Assembly: GCA_027064585.1 (NCBI GenBank) | Contig: JAMOPI010000031.1 | Span: 1 to 64,000 of the forward strand | Source of the DNA: Candidatus Desulfofervidaceae bacterium | GTDB taxonomy: Bacteria > Desulfobacterota > Desulfofervidia > Desulfofervidales > Desulfofervidaceae | Direction of reading: 5' to 3' | DNA length: 64,000 nt | In this document: positions 30,000 through 37,333 of the stretch, piece by piece | Numbering within the stretch: position 1 is the first letter of the stretch | Layout: each line of letters starts with the position of its first letter | Notes under the pieces: generated by a model | The model's database searches: none | What the model was told of the DNA's origin: nothing | What the model saw: the letters and a program-made list of their open reading frames with translations, nothing else | Position numbers and translations under genes: made by a program

Positions 30000-30765
30000 G
30001 TGGATTCGAAGAAGCATAGAAATCGCAAATGCACCTGGATACTTAGACAATTTATTGAAGGTGTATCCTGTGACTCAAGAGACCGAAAGGTATATACCTA
30101 GTGAAATAAAGGAAGACTTAAGAGAACTTTTTTACGGTGAAGACGACTATGCACTTATTAAGAAGCTTCTAGAACTGCCTAAATTTCCCATTAAAGACCC
30201 ATATGTAGCTTTTCTACGTAAACGCGAGATATTCTTGGAGTATAATCCGCGTACTGTCCAGAGACTAGCAGAACGTATTCGCTCTATGGGCTATGAAAAT
30301 ATGATAAAGGCTATTGAAGAACCTAAAGAATTCAATAGGCAAATAGGTACCTTGTTTAAAAGGTGGTTGAGAACACTGGGATATCCCTTCTTAAATGATG
30401 AAGTTTTTGTATCTTCACATGACATATCATTTTTGGAAGGCAGTGAAAACCATTTGTTAAACTTTGCCAATAGTTATCTTGGATGTAACCTGAATAAAGG
30501 TCCCGATTTTATAGCAAAAGTTGGAGATGTATATATTATCGGTGAGGCGAAATTTTTAACAGATTACGGAGGACACCAAAATGCCCAATTTGAGGATGCC
30601 TTAAGACTATTAAGAGGGTCTGAAGGCAATGCTTTGAGAGTTGCCGTGCTTGATGGTGTGGTCTGGATAAAAGATGGCACGAAAATGTATAGAACAGTTT
30701 GTGGATTAGAAAAACCTGCATTTACGGCACTTTTATTGAGAGACTTTTTAGAAAGCTTGGGGTAA
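29992..30765 (+). CDS. Type II restriction endonuclease (PD-(D/E)XK)
   Basis: A 257-residue protein with a helical N-terminal half and a nuclease core: NKGPDFIAKVGD then VYIIGEAKFL (about residues 165-187) gives the P-D ... E-A-K arrangement of metal-dependent restriction enzymes. I choose the ATG at 29992 because GGAGGTG sits six bases upstream; it overlaps the methyltransferase stop by eight bases. The pairing supports a restriction role. The target is presumably the one modified by the neighbouring methyltransferase. Confidence 0.8.
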   Translation: MNEWIRRSIEIANAPGYLDNLLKVYPVTQETERYIPSEIKEDLRELFYGEDDYALIKKLLELPKFPIKDPYVAFLRKREIFLEYNPRTVQRLAERIRSMGYENMIKAIEEPKEFNRQIGTLFKRWLRTLGYPFLNDEVFVSSHDISFLEGSENHLLNFANSYLGCNLNKGPDFIAKVGDVYIIGEAKFLTDYGGHQNAQFEDALRLLRGSEGNALRVAVLDGVVWIKDGTKMYRTVCGLEKPAFTALLLRDFLESLG

Positions 30766-30907
30766 TAAAGATGAATTACAATTCAACATTGCACAACACA
30801 CAACAAGTAGGTATCTGGCTTTGGCTTACGCCTTCGCCCAAATTCAGCCTACGGATAGACTTCAGATGCCAGCTCCAGATGAATGCTTTATAGTGAGAGG
30901 ATGAAAA

Positions 30908-32689
30908 GTGGCTGAAAATACAAAAGAAATAAGAAGATTTTTGAAAGAGTTAGATATAGTATCAGAACAAATCTCAGAACATAACGTCTCTGAAAAAATT
31001 AGGAGTTTCATTAAGGAAAATTTTAGTAAAAATCCACCAGATGTTTTAATTTGGGAACAAATGGCTTTTGATTTTACCGAAAATTATCCGGATGACAAAT
31101 CAGGATGGGGTACTTATTTTGGACCTATGTTTGTTTTTCCTAACGAAGAAGGTAAAATGGTTGAATACCCAAGTATTCAAAAAATAACTCCTGATATTAT
31201 TTCTTATTGGGAAAAACGTGCTAAAGAATCTGAAAATCCTATCCTAAAAGCGAGATACTCCAATTTGGTTTGGGATTTTTCAGAAAAGGTGAAAGGAGAA
31301 AAACCTCATTATACAATTGCTCAAGTTTTTATAGATTCTGTCGTGGAAATAGCTGAAAAAGATTTGCATAAATATAGCGTTGATGTGATAAAAAAGTTAG
31401 GACGGGCTTTATCTATTGCATTAAGTACCAACGACAAACAACGAATAAATAAATTAGCGGATACAATAATCGTTTATGAAAGAAAGATCGCAGAAGATGA
31501 TAAACCGGGCTTGTGGGGCTTTTCATACGAGTTACTTGTCAAAAATAAAAAAGTATCATTAAGTAAAGATAAAAAGCATATTATCCTCAACGATCTGGAA
31601 AGAAGATTTGAACGCTTATTAAAAGGCAATGACCATTGGGCTGCTAAAAGAGCTGCGGTTTTACTGGTGGACTATTATTCCAGACTTGGAAATAAAGAGA
31701 AAACAAAGGAAATACTGCTCAAACTTGGTAAAATGATTCAAAAGCAAGCAGAACAAGCCTCACCTCTTGTTGCAAGTGCATGGTTAGAAGAACTATATCA
31801 TCTCTATTTACAATATGGTATGAAGGATGAGGCAGATAGAATTTCAAATAAAATCAGAGAATTAGGCGAAGAAGCCAAATCTGAGCTCAAAGAAATCAAG
31901 GCTTCCATAGAAATTCCTAAGGATAAACTTGAGAAATATACTAAATGGTTAACTGATGGTGATCTTGATACTGTTCTAACAAAGATTGCTGTAAATTACA
32001 TCCCAAAAAAAGATGAAGTTACAAAACAAATACAAGATCTTTCTAAAAAAGCACCTATTTCATTTCTATTTACTCACAAAATTATGGACGCCGAAGGACG
32101 CCCTATAGCGACAGTAGGTTCATTGGAAGATGATATTGAGGGACATATAGTTCTCCAAATTTCACAAAATATGCAAATTAGTTCCTTCTTTTTGAGGGAA
32201 ACTTTAAATGCTCTAATAGATAAATTTAATTTAACTGTCAAAGAAATAGTAAATTATCTCTATAAATCACCTATCTTTGATAAAAGAAGAAAAGAACTTC
32301 TTATCAGAGGCATAGAATCTTATCTAAATAGAGATTTTTTAGTTTCATTGCATATATTAATTCCTCAGATTGAGGCAATCATTAGAAATCTAGCTGAAAA
32401 AATAGGAATTCCTATTTTAAAATCTTCTCGTTCTGGAGGCTTTTTCTACCGAACACTTGACGAATTATTACGAGAAGAGGGAATTATAAGTGTGTTAGGT
32501 GAAGATATGTGCCTTTATTTTAGAGTTTTATTAACAGATCCACGGGGATGGAATATACGTAATGATGTATGTCATGGTATAAGTGGGCCTGAAAATTTTA
32601 ATCAAATGGTCGCTGATAGGATATTTCATGTACTCTTATGTTTAGCTCTGGTAAAAGAAAGGAGGAAGAAGAATGATTTCAAGCATTGA
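30908..32689 (+). CDS. DUF4209 HEPN-type protein next to the restriction system
   Basis: A 593-residue, mostly helical soluble protein. Near the C-terminus (about residue 560) it has RNDVCHG, which is exactly the RNxxxHG motif that defines DUF4209 and also fits the Rx4H RNase motif of HEPN domains. A preceding stretch (IPQIEAIIRNLAEKIGI) is the usual DUF4209 approach to it. The N-terminal 350 residues look like helical repeats. Translation starts at a GTG (30908) after GAGAGG. It follows the restriction gene by 142 bases, so it is plausibly part of the same defence cargo, perhaps a suicide RNase; that function is inferred only from the motif and the setting. Confidence 0.75.
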   Translation: MAENTKEIRRFLKELDIVSEQISEHNVSEKIRSFIKENFSKNPPDVLIWEQMAFDFTENYPDDKSGWGTYFGPMFVFPNEEGKMVEYPSIQKITPDIISYWEKRAKESENPILKARYSNLVWDFSEKVKGEKPHYTIAQVFIDSVVEIAEKDLHKYSVDVIKKLGRALSIALSTNDKQRINKLADTIIVYERKIAEDDKPGLWGFSYELLVKNKKVSLSKDKKHIILNDLERRFERLLKGNDHWAAKRAAVLLVDYYSRLGNKEKTKEILLKLGKMIQKQAEQASPLVASAWLEELYHLYLQYGMKDEADRISNKIRELGEEAKSELKEIKASIEIPKDKLEKYTKWLTDGDLDTVLTKIAVNYIPKKDEVTKQIQDLSKKAPISFLFTHKIMDAEGRPIATVGSLEDDIEGHIVLQISQNMQISSFFLRETLNALIDKFNLTVKEIVNYLYKSPIFDKRRKELLIRGIESYLNRDFLVSLHILIPQIEAIIRNLAEKIGIPILKSSRSGGFFYRTLDELLREEGIISVLGEDMCLYFRVLLTDPRGWNIRNDVCHGISGPENFNQMVADRIFHVLLCLALVKERRKKNDFKH

Positions 32690-32741
32690 ACTAACAGTGG
32701 GCATACGGCTAAGGTGCGCCGCACCTCTGCCTAAATTAGAC

Positions 32742-32838
32742 AAAGCCGAATTTTGTATGTCCACAAACTTAAATAATAGAGAAGCCTGCATCTTCATACA
32801 TACCAAATAGTTTCCAACCCTCAAACTTTCGGCTTTTT
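32742..32838 (+). terminator. Extended hairpin after the DUF4209 gene
   Basis: AAAGCCGA (32742-32749) pairs with TCGGCTTT (32829-32836), with GTATG/CATAC pairing inside, and the 3' arm runs on into TT. A second smaller hairpin, GGTGCGCCGCACC, lies at 32713-32725. Both are placed to stop transcription of the cargo genes. Confidence 0.45.
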
Positions 32839-32869
32839 AAGACTTAAGATAAGAAAGAGAGAAATAAAT

Positions 32870-33064
32870 TTATTTTCCTTTAGTAGTGTTTCTTACTTCC
32901 TGCCACCACTTGTCAATTTCATCTTTTCTAAATCTCCATTGATTAGCAATTTTCACGGCGGGTATTTTGCCTTCCCTTGCCATTTTATAAAGAGTAGATT
33001 TTCCTATTTTTAAATATTTTGCGGTCTCCTCAAGGGTCATTATTTCAGAGAAACCTTCCATCAT
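32870..33064 (-). CDS. Excisionase-family DNA-binding protein, intact copy
   Basis: A 64-residue winged-helix protein of the excisionase/MerR-like family (MTLEETAKYLKIGKSTLY, AREGKIPAVKI, WRFRKDEIDKWW). AAGGAG lies eight bases before the ATG at 33064. Proteins like this direct recombinases toward excision. It stands in the inverted segment, opposite in orientation to the recombinase, and is the complete version of the gene that is broken at 28430. Confidence 0.88.
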   Translation of the reverse strand: MMEGFSEIMTLEETAKYLKIGKSTLYKMAREGKIPAVKIANQWRFRKDEIDKWWQEVRNTTKGK

Positions 33065-33319
33065 AGTTTCAACTCCTTTTGAGACTGCCAAAGTTTATCA
33101 TCGTTTAACATCACATAATAATATGTAGCAAAGAAAAACAAAAAGTCAAGTCCATTTTTCAAAAATTTTTCCTTTTCAGGGTGGGTGCGGGTGGGCTTCA
33201 TTATCATCAATCCACAATAGGAAAAAGAGAGAGTTTTATTTTTCCTGCTTTCCTCCTTGTGCGGACGAGTCGGAAGGATACTTTGAATGAGTTTGAAACA
33301 GCCATCAAAATGGCTCCCC
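32948..33319 (-). repeat. Inverted repeat A, right arm
   Basis: Inverted counterpart of 28175-28548. With the left arm it brackets the methyltransferase, nuclease and DUF4209 genes. Its outer end contains the attachment core as ATGGCTCCCC (33310-33319). Confidence 0.85.
33310..33319 (-). repeat. Attachment core, attP-like junction (inverted)
   Basis: Third copy of GGGGAGCCAT in the element. Its left flank equals that of attR (36781-36789) and its right flank equals that of attL (28185 onward), which is what a circular element or a tandem junction would have. Confidence 0.85.
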
Positions 33320-33620
33320 TTATTGACGGCTCTTTCAAAATCTGGACAGGCTCCTGATGGGCAAGTTCTGGAAACTCAAGAAATTCAATATCTACCTTAT
33401 CATTGAAAATTTTTACCTCTTTTATAAAAAGCCTTGCCAGTGCCTGCCTTTCCTTTGGTTCAAGTGAAGGATAAACCTTATAAAATCCTTCAAATCCTTT
33501 CTTTATTATTTCAAAATCAATGACCGTGCTTTCCTTTCTCCTTATTTTAAGCCTTATTTCTTCAAGTTTTTTCTCTAATTCTTCCTTTTCCTTTGACCGC
33601 TTATTGACTTCTTCCCTTAC
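33320..33620 (-). repeat. Inverted repeat B, inner arm
   Basis: About 300 bases that match 36489-36789 in inverted orientation with few differences; the match ends abruptly at 33620/36489. Confidence 0.85.
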
Positions 33621-33703
33621 GCACTACCTTTGGGTTTGTAATTACAATATGGGGTCATTTTGTAAATCACAAAACTAAGCCTTAATTTTGGTGAAAATAA
33701 CAT

Positions 33704-33732
33704 TTGACAAATGCATCTTTTTAGAGTATATT
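33704..33732 (+). promoter_or_regulatory. Promoter of the vapB-like cassette and recombinase
   Basis: TTGACA (33704-33709) and TATATT (33727-33732) are 17 bases apart, close to consensus. No other promoter is visible before the recombinase, whose gene overlaps the cassette. Confidence 0.75.
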
Positions 33733-33774
33733 TATAGTGTTATGAAAGGACGAAATTCTAAGAGGACGGAAAAC

Positions 33775-33978
33775 ATGAACACCAAAAAGAACATTTTGAG
33801 ATTCACGGTTTCAATGGATAAAGACTTGCTTGATGAGTTATTGAGAGTTACTGGACAGAAAAAGAAAAGCAGAGCCGTTAATGCTGCTTGCTGGGAGTTT
33901 GTAAAAATGAAACAAAAGGAAATTTTATTAACACTTAAAGGAAGTATAAATTTGAGGAGTAATGCCAATGATAGATGA
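33775..33978 (+). CDS. VapB-like antitoxin (ribbon-helix-helix)
   Basis: A 67-residue protein with a VapB layout: a short N-terminal strand (ILRFTVSMDKDLL), then LLRVTGQKKKSRAVNAA and a C-terminal toxin-binding tail (EILLTLKGSINLR). I choose the ATG at 33775 because GAGGACGG precedes it; an upstream ATG at 33742 would begin almost at the transcription start. Its end overlaps the start of the 308-aa gene by 17 bases. VapB normally binds a PIN toxin encoded next door; here an unrelated gene lies between. Confidence 0.75.
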   Translation: MNTKKNILRFTVSMDKDLLDELLRVTGQKKKSRAVNAACWEFVKMKQKEILLTLKGSINLRSNANDR

Positions 33979-34888
33979 GCAAAGTTTAATAAGATGGCTT
34001 AAAGGAGCAGATGAAATATTTGAAGCTTTAGAAGGTAGAGGAGATGCTTATAATCTTTGCAGAAGATGGGTAGAAGAATGGTTTAGCTGTGGAAAATTCA
34101 GTATTACTGATGAAGATAGAAATTTTTTAAAAGAGTTTGAATTACTGATATTCAATGAAAGAGTAAAATCAAAGATAGAAAATAATTTAGCCCAATTAAA
34201 AGAAAAATTAGAGAACCATACAGAAGATATTGCCTTTGCATTCTCTTTGTACTTGATTTCATGGAATATTAGAAGATTTGAAACTTACTTTGAGAGAAAC
34301 ACTGATTTTAGCTTTGAAGATTTCTTTGTTTCTTTAAGTGAGGTGTTTGATAAAACTTTTCTAAATAATGTGAAGGAATTAAGAAAACTACATCTTTTTA
34401 AAAATGAGGTAAAAGATGAATTAATTGCCGATATTTATAAAAAATTGGAAGAAAAAATAAAACAAATAGTCTCTACTCAAAATGAACCTGTAGCTACAAT
34501 AAAAATTATGCATATTATAGCTCCTTATTATATTCCTTTACTTGATAATCCAATTGCCAAAGCTTTAAAAAGAGAAAAACTGTGCGATTTTTTTAATTTT
34601 ATTCCACCTTCACGAGATTTTTGGAAAAACTTAAAGAGATTGAAAAATGGTGAATTGAAGTTATACGAAATAAAGAAAATTGTTAAAGGAATGCATGATG
34701 ATCTTGAAAGCGTAAAACTGGATATAGAAGCATTTTTAAACTACATTAAATGGATAAGGAAAGAATTTAATAAGTTTAAAGATGTGATCTACAAGATAGA
34801 AAAAGACACGCAGAAAAGTTTTTTAAAACTTCTGGATCAGGCCTTCTACATAAGGTACTCAATTGATATAGGGAGACGATTAAAATGA
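33962..34888 (+). CDS. Unknown 308-aa protein between VapB-like and PIN-like genes
   Basis: I do not recognise the family with confidence. The protein is soluble, helical and acidic-basic, with coiled-coil-like stretches near 70-95 and 240-290. Near residue 183 it has IKIMHIIAPYYIPLLDNPIA, which resembles the H-x3-P-x3-P-x2-D-x2-I block of several uncharacterised proteins. GAGG sits eight bases before the ATG (33962). It overlaps vapB at one end and the PIN gene at the other (ATGA, 34885-34888), so the four genes are translationally coupled. A third component of a toxin-antitoxin module is one reading. Confidence 0.6.
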   Translation: MPMIDEQSLIRWLKGADEIFEALEGRGDAYNLCRRWVEEWFSCGKFSITDEDRNFLKEFELLIFNERVKSKIENNLAQLKEKLENHTEDIAFAFSLYLISWNIRRFETYFERNTDFSFEDFFVSLSEVFDKTFLNNVKELRKLHLFKNEVKDELIADIYKKLEEKIKQIVSTQNEPVATIKIMHIIAPYYIPLLDNPIAKALKREKLCDFFNFIPPSRDFWKNLKRLKNGELKLYEIKKIVKGMHDDLESVKLDIEAFLNYIKWIRKEFNKFKDVIYKIEKDTQKSFLKLLDQAFYIRYSIDIGRRLK

Positions 34889-35268
34889 AGGGGATAATGG
34901 TAGAGAGTTTAATTTGGAAGGAATATTTGGAAAAGGGAAATACAAGAGAGGCTGAAATTTTAGAGAAGTTGATTAAAGGAGATAAGGTTATAATTTGCGG
35001 TTATACCCTTGCCGAAATTCTGAAAGATATAAAAGACAGAGAAACTTTTGAGAAACTTTTAAAGGGTTTTCTTGCTTTACCTTATGTGGAGATAGAGAAA
35101 GAAGACTGGATAAAAGCAAGTGAACTTGTTTTTGAGTTTGAAGGTTTGTCTATTGAGTTGGGTTTACTTTGTGCTTTAAGCCAGAGAAAAAACTTAAAAA
35201 TCTTGACCAAAAATAAACAGATTAAAAAGATTAAAAGTGTAAAACTCTATGAAGATGAAAAAGAATAA
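34885..35268 (+). CDS. PIN-domain (VapC-like) protein with degraded active site
   Basis: A 127-residue protein with the PIN layout: MVESLIWKEYL, then GYTLAEIL, LSIELGLLCAL and KILTKNKQIKKI. In active VapC toxins these positions read DTSVWI, E-x-x, D-x-x-IA and LTxDxDF. Here the first Asp is Glu, the third Asp is Glu or Leu, and the LTxD Asp is Asn; only the central Glu is clearly kept. Loss of three metal ligands predicts no nuclease activity. It may act as a binding partner for the neighbouring proteins. Its 3' end overlaps the recombinase start by 20 bases. Confidence 0.65.
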   Translation: MKGIMVESLIWKEYLEKGNTREAEILEKLIKGDKVIICGYTLAEILKDIKDRETFEKLLKGFLALPYVEIEKEDWIKASELVFEFEGLSIELGLLCALSQRKNLKILTKNKQIKKIKSVKLYEDEKE

Positions 35269-36488
35269 GAAAAAAGAAGTTGTCAGGTGTGCGGTCTATA
35301 CAAGAGTATCAACGGAGAATCAGGCTGAAAAGGATTACAGTTCTCTTGAATCCCAGAAAGAGCATATTTTGAATTTTATAAAAAGCCGAAGGTTTGAGGG
35401 CTGGGAACTTTTTGGTATTTATGAAGATGCGGGCTTCTCCGCCGCTTCCTTAGAAAGACCAGAACTTCAAAGAATGTTAAGAGATATAAGAAAGGGTTTA
35501 ATTGATGTTGTCCTTGTTTATAAAATTAACCGATTAACACGGAGCCACTATGAAGGATTTTTATTATCTGATTGAATTTTTTGACAAATACAATGTTGAG
35601 CTTGTTGCTGTAACCCAGAAGTTTGATACCACCAACGCAATGAGAAGACTTTTAAGAAGCATAATGCTTGACTTTGCACAGTTTGAAAGAGAGATGACAG
35701 CCGAACGAACAAGAGACAAAATGAAGGCAAGAGCCAAGAAAGGACTATGGAACGGTGGTTGTTTGCCTTTAGGTTATGACTAGGATCCAGAAAGCAAAAA
35801 ACTTATCATCAATACAAAAGAGGCTAAAATTGTTAAGTTTATTTTTGAGACTTACCTAAAGGAAGGTTCTATCTCCAAGGTTGTTAAGGCACTAAATAAG
35901 AAAAGGTATAAAACAAAGAACGGAAATGATTTTATTTATACCAGCACAAGGCACATCTTGGAAAACCCTATCTATGCAGGAAAAATAAAATATAGTGGTG
36001 AAATCTATCAAGGAAACCATGAGGCTATAATTGACGAGAGGATTTTTGAAGAAGTCCAGAGAATGCTTAACCGAAATAAAAAAGAATGCAAATCAATTAA
36101 ACAGAACAAATATGATTTTCTTTTAAGAGGACTTTTAAAGTGTGGTTATTGTGGATCAAATTTAACCACTCATTACACCCTTAAAAACGGAGACAAATTC
36201 TTTTATTACAAATGCACAAGGATACAGCACAGAGATAAAACAGCCTGTCTATCAAAACCTTTACCGGCAAGAGAGTTTGACAATGTGATTGTTGAATCAA
36301 TCGGTAATATGGCAAAAGATAATCGTTTACTTAAAAGAATTCTTGAAAGGTCAAACCGTGTTGTTTTAAATGAAATAGAGGAATTGAGAAAAGAGGAAAT
36401 TAAACTTGCAAAAGAGATTGAAAGAAAGAGTGAAGAAATAAGGAAACTCTTAAATTTATTCCTTCTTGATAAAAACCCGCCGATAGAG

Positions 36489-36789
36489 GTAAGGGAAGAA
36501 GTCAATAAGCGGTCAAAGGAAAAGGAAGAATTGGAGAAAAAACTTGAAGAAATAAGGCTTAAAATAAGAAGAAAGGAAAGCACGGTCATTGATTTTGAAA
36601 TAATAAAGAAAGGATTTGAAGGATTTTATAAGGTTTATCCTTCACTTGAACCAAAGGAAAGGCAGGCACTGGCAAGGCTTTTTATAAAAGAGGTAAAAAT
36701 TTTCAATGATAAGGTAGATATTGAATTTCTTGAGTTTCCAGAACTTGCCCATCAGGAGCCTGTCCAGATTTTGAAAGAGCCGTCAATTA
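36489..36789 (+). repeat. Inverted repeat B, outer arm
   Basis: The 3' part of the recombinase gene, present in inverted orientation at 33320-33620. It ends exactly at the attachment core. Confidence 0.85.
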
Positions 36790-36799
36790 GGGGAGCCAT
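36790..36799 (+). repeat. Attachment core, attR
   Basis: GGGGAGCCAT identical to the 3' end of tRNA-Asn at 28175-28184. A G-C rich hairpin (GGCCCC ... GGGGGCC, 36819-36840) lies just outside it, where the tRNA-Asn transcript would end if the element were absent. Confidence 0.8.
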
Positions 36800-36846
36800 A
36801 TGGAACGCTCACAAAAACCGGCCCCAGAAGAAAGGGGGCCGATATC

Positions 36847-37068
36847 TCATAACTCAAGTTTGATCTTTCCCACTTCTCCTCTCTGTTTGGTTTCTTTGCC
36901 GTAATAGACAATTCTTTTTATCAAAAGGTGAAGTAAGTCATATTTCTCTTCAGGTGTAAGGTGTTCAAATACATCTTTGAAATATTTGAAATTTGCCTTA
37001 AGGGTTTTAGCATTTAAACAGTTAATTCCTGCTTCATTTATTTTATTTATTTTAAATTCAATTTTTAC
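36847..37068 (-). pseudogene. C-terminal relic of a second, different serine recombinase
   Basis: On the minus strand the frame ending with TGA at 36849-36847 reads INEAGINCLNAKTL, FKYFKDVFEHLTPEEK and LLIKRIVYYGKET, then GEVGKIKLEL. This is the C-terminal end of a large serine recombinase (conserved LT-x-E-E-K ... LIKRI ... GKIKLEL). It is not a copy of the recombinase in the element. It is truncated upstream near 37068. It points to an earlier insertion at the same place. Confidence 0.7.
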
Positions 37069-37233
37069 GATAAAATTTTACTGTAAAACACAAAATATTT
37101 TGTTCATGAACTGATTCGTCTATGTTTTGAATAACTCCTCAAACCCTAAAAATTTTTAAATGTGTCTTTTAAGCTTTTTCTTTTACTTTTTCTCTTATTT
37201 TTTACTTCAGCCAAAATACTCTTTCCCTCTCTC

Positions 37234-37333
37234 ACTATTAATGGGAGCATTTTTTATCCGACATTAACTTTTAAGACCCATGCAACTTTGGCGCTGCAAA
37301 AATGTTGGGTCTTTAATGACCCCATTAATAACT
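37234..37333. repeat. 100-bp palindromic element overlapping the kinase stop codon
   Basis: The outer ends are inverted repeats of about 18 bases (ACTATTAATGGGAGCATT and, on the other strand, AGTTATTAATGGGGTCATT). Inside, AAGACCCA (37273-37280) pairs with TGGGTCTT (37306-37313). The right end contains the TAA of the histidine kinase gene (37325-37327). It could be a very small MITE, or a terminator for the kinase gene. The upstream 37069-37233 is A+T rich and shows no feature. Confidence 0.5.

Larger units (their letters stand above)
33207..33620 (-). pseudogene. 3' end of a serine recombinase, with its original tail across an attP-type junction
   Basis: On the minus strand this reads the last 100 codons of the recombinase (matching 36489-36789), passes in frame through the core GGGGAGCC, and continues for 30 more codons (ILMAVSNSFKVSF ... 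RRKAGKIKLSLFPIVD) to a TGA at 33209-33207. The second part is the sequence found just after tRNA-Asn at 28184-28287. It is therefore the junction expected in the circular form, and it shows the recombinase tail as it was before integration. The 5' part of the gene is missing beyond 33620. Confidence 0.85.
28175..36799 (+). mobile_element. 8.6-kb integrative element inserted in tRNA-Asn, serine-recombinase type
   Basis: The same ten bases, GGGGAGCCAT, occur at 28175-28184 (tRNA 3' end) and at 36790-36799, with different outer flanks, so they are the direct repeats left by integration. In between lie an excisionase-like gene, a restriction-modification pair, a HEPN protein, a VapB-like/unknown/PIN cassette and a large serine recombinase. 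Excision at the core would restore tRNA-Asn followed by ATATGGAACGC. The base composition is distinctly more A+T rich than the flanking trp and lpt genes. The recombinase carries two disabling lesions, so the element is stuck. Confidence 0.85.
35249..36863 (+). pseudogene. Large serine recombinase, interrupted by a frameshift and a stop
   Basis: The catalytic domain begins CAVYTRVSTENQ (active Ser in RVS) and keeps YEDAGFSA and INRLTRS. A one-base slip near 35545-35552 breaks the frame after LTRS; it resumes as KDFYYLIEFF at about 35553. A TAG at 35781-35783 replaces a sense codon in LPLGYD-DPESKK. The rest is clean: recombinase domain, zinc ribbon CGYCGSNL ... FYYKC, and a long coiled coil (about 36370-36560). 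Integration has also swapped the tail: after SIRGA the last 24 residues are read from chromosomal DNA beyond the core. With two lesions it is presumably inactive. Two sequencing errors are an alternative. Confidence 0.88.

Noticed and set aside
30766-30907. Gap with small inverted repeats (TATCTGGC/GCCAGCTCCAGATG) that might be an integron attC site
   Set aside because: It lacks the terminal RYYYAAC and GTTRRRY boxes in the right places, and no integron integrase is present.
32690-32741. GGTGCGCCGCACC hairpin as an attC-like recombination site after the DUF4209 gene
   Set aside because: Only a simple palindrome; the flanking bases do not form the paired R and L boxes. A terminator is more likely.
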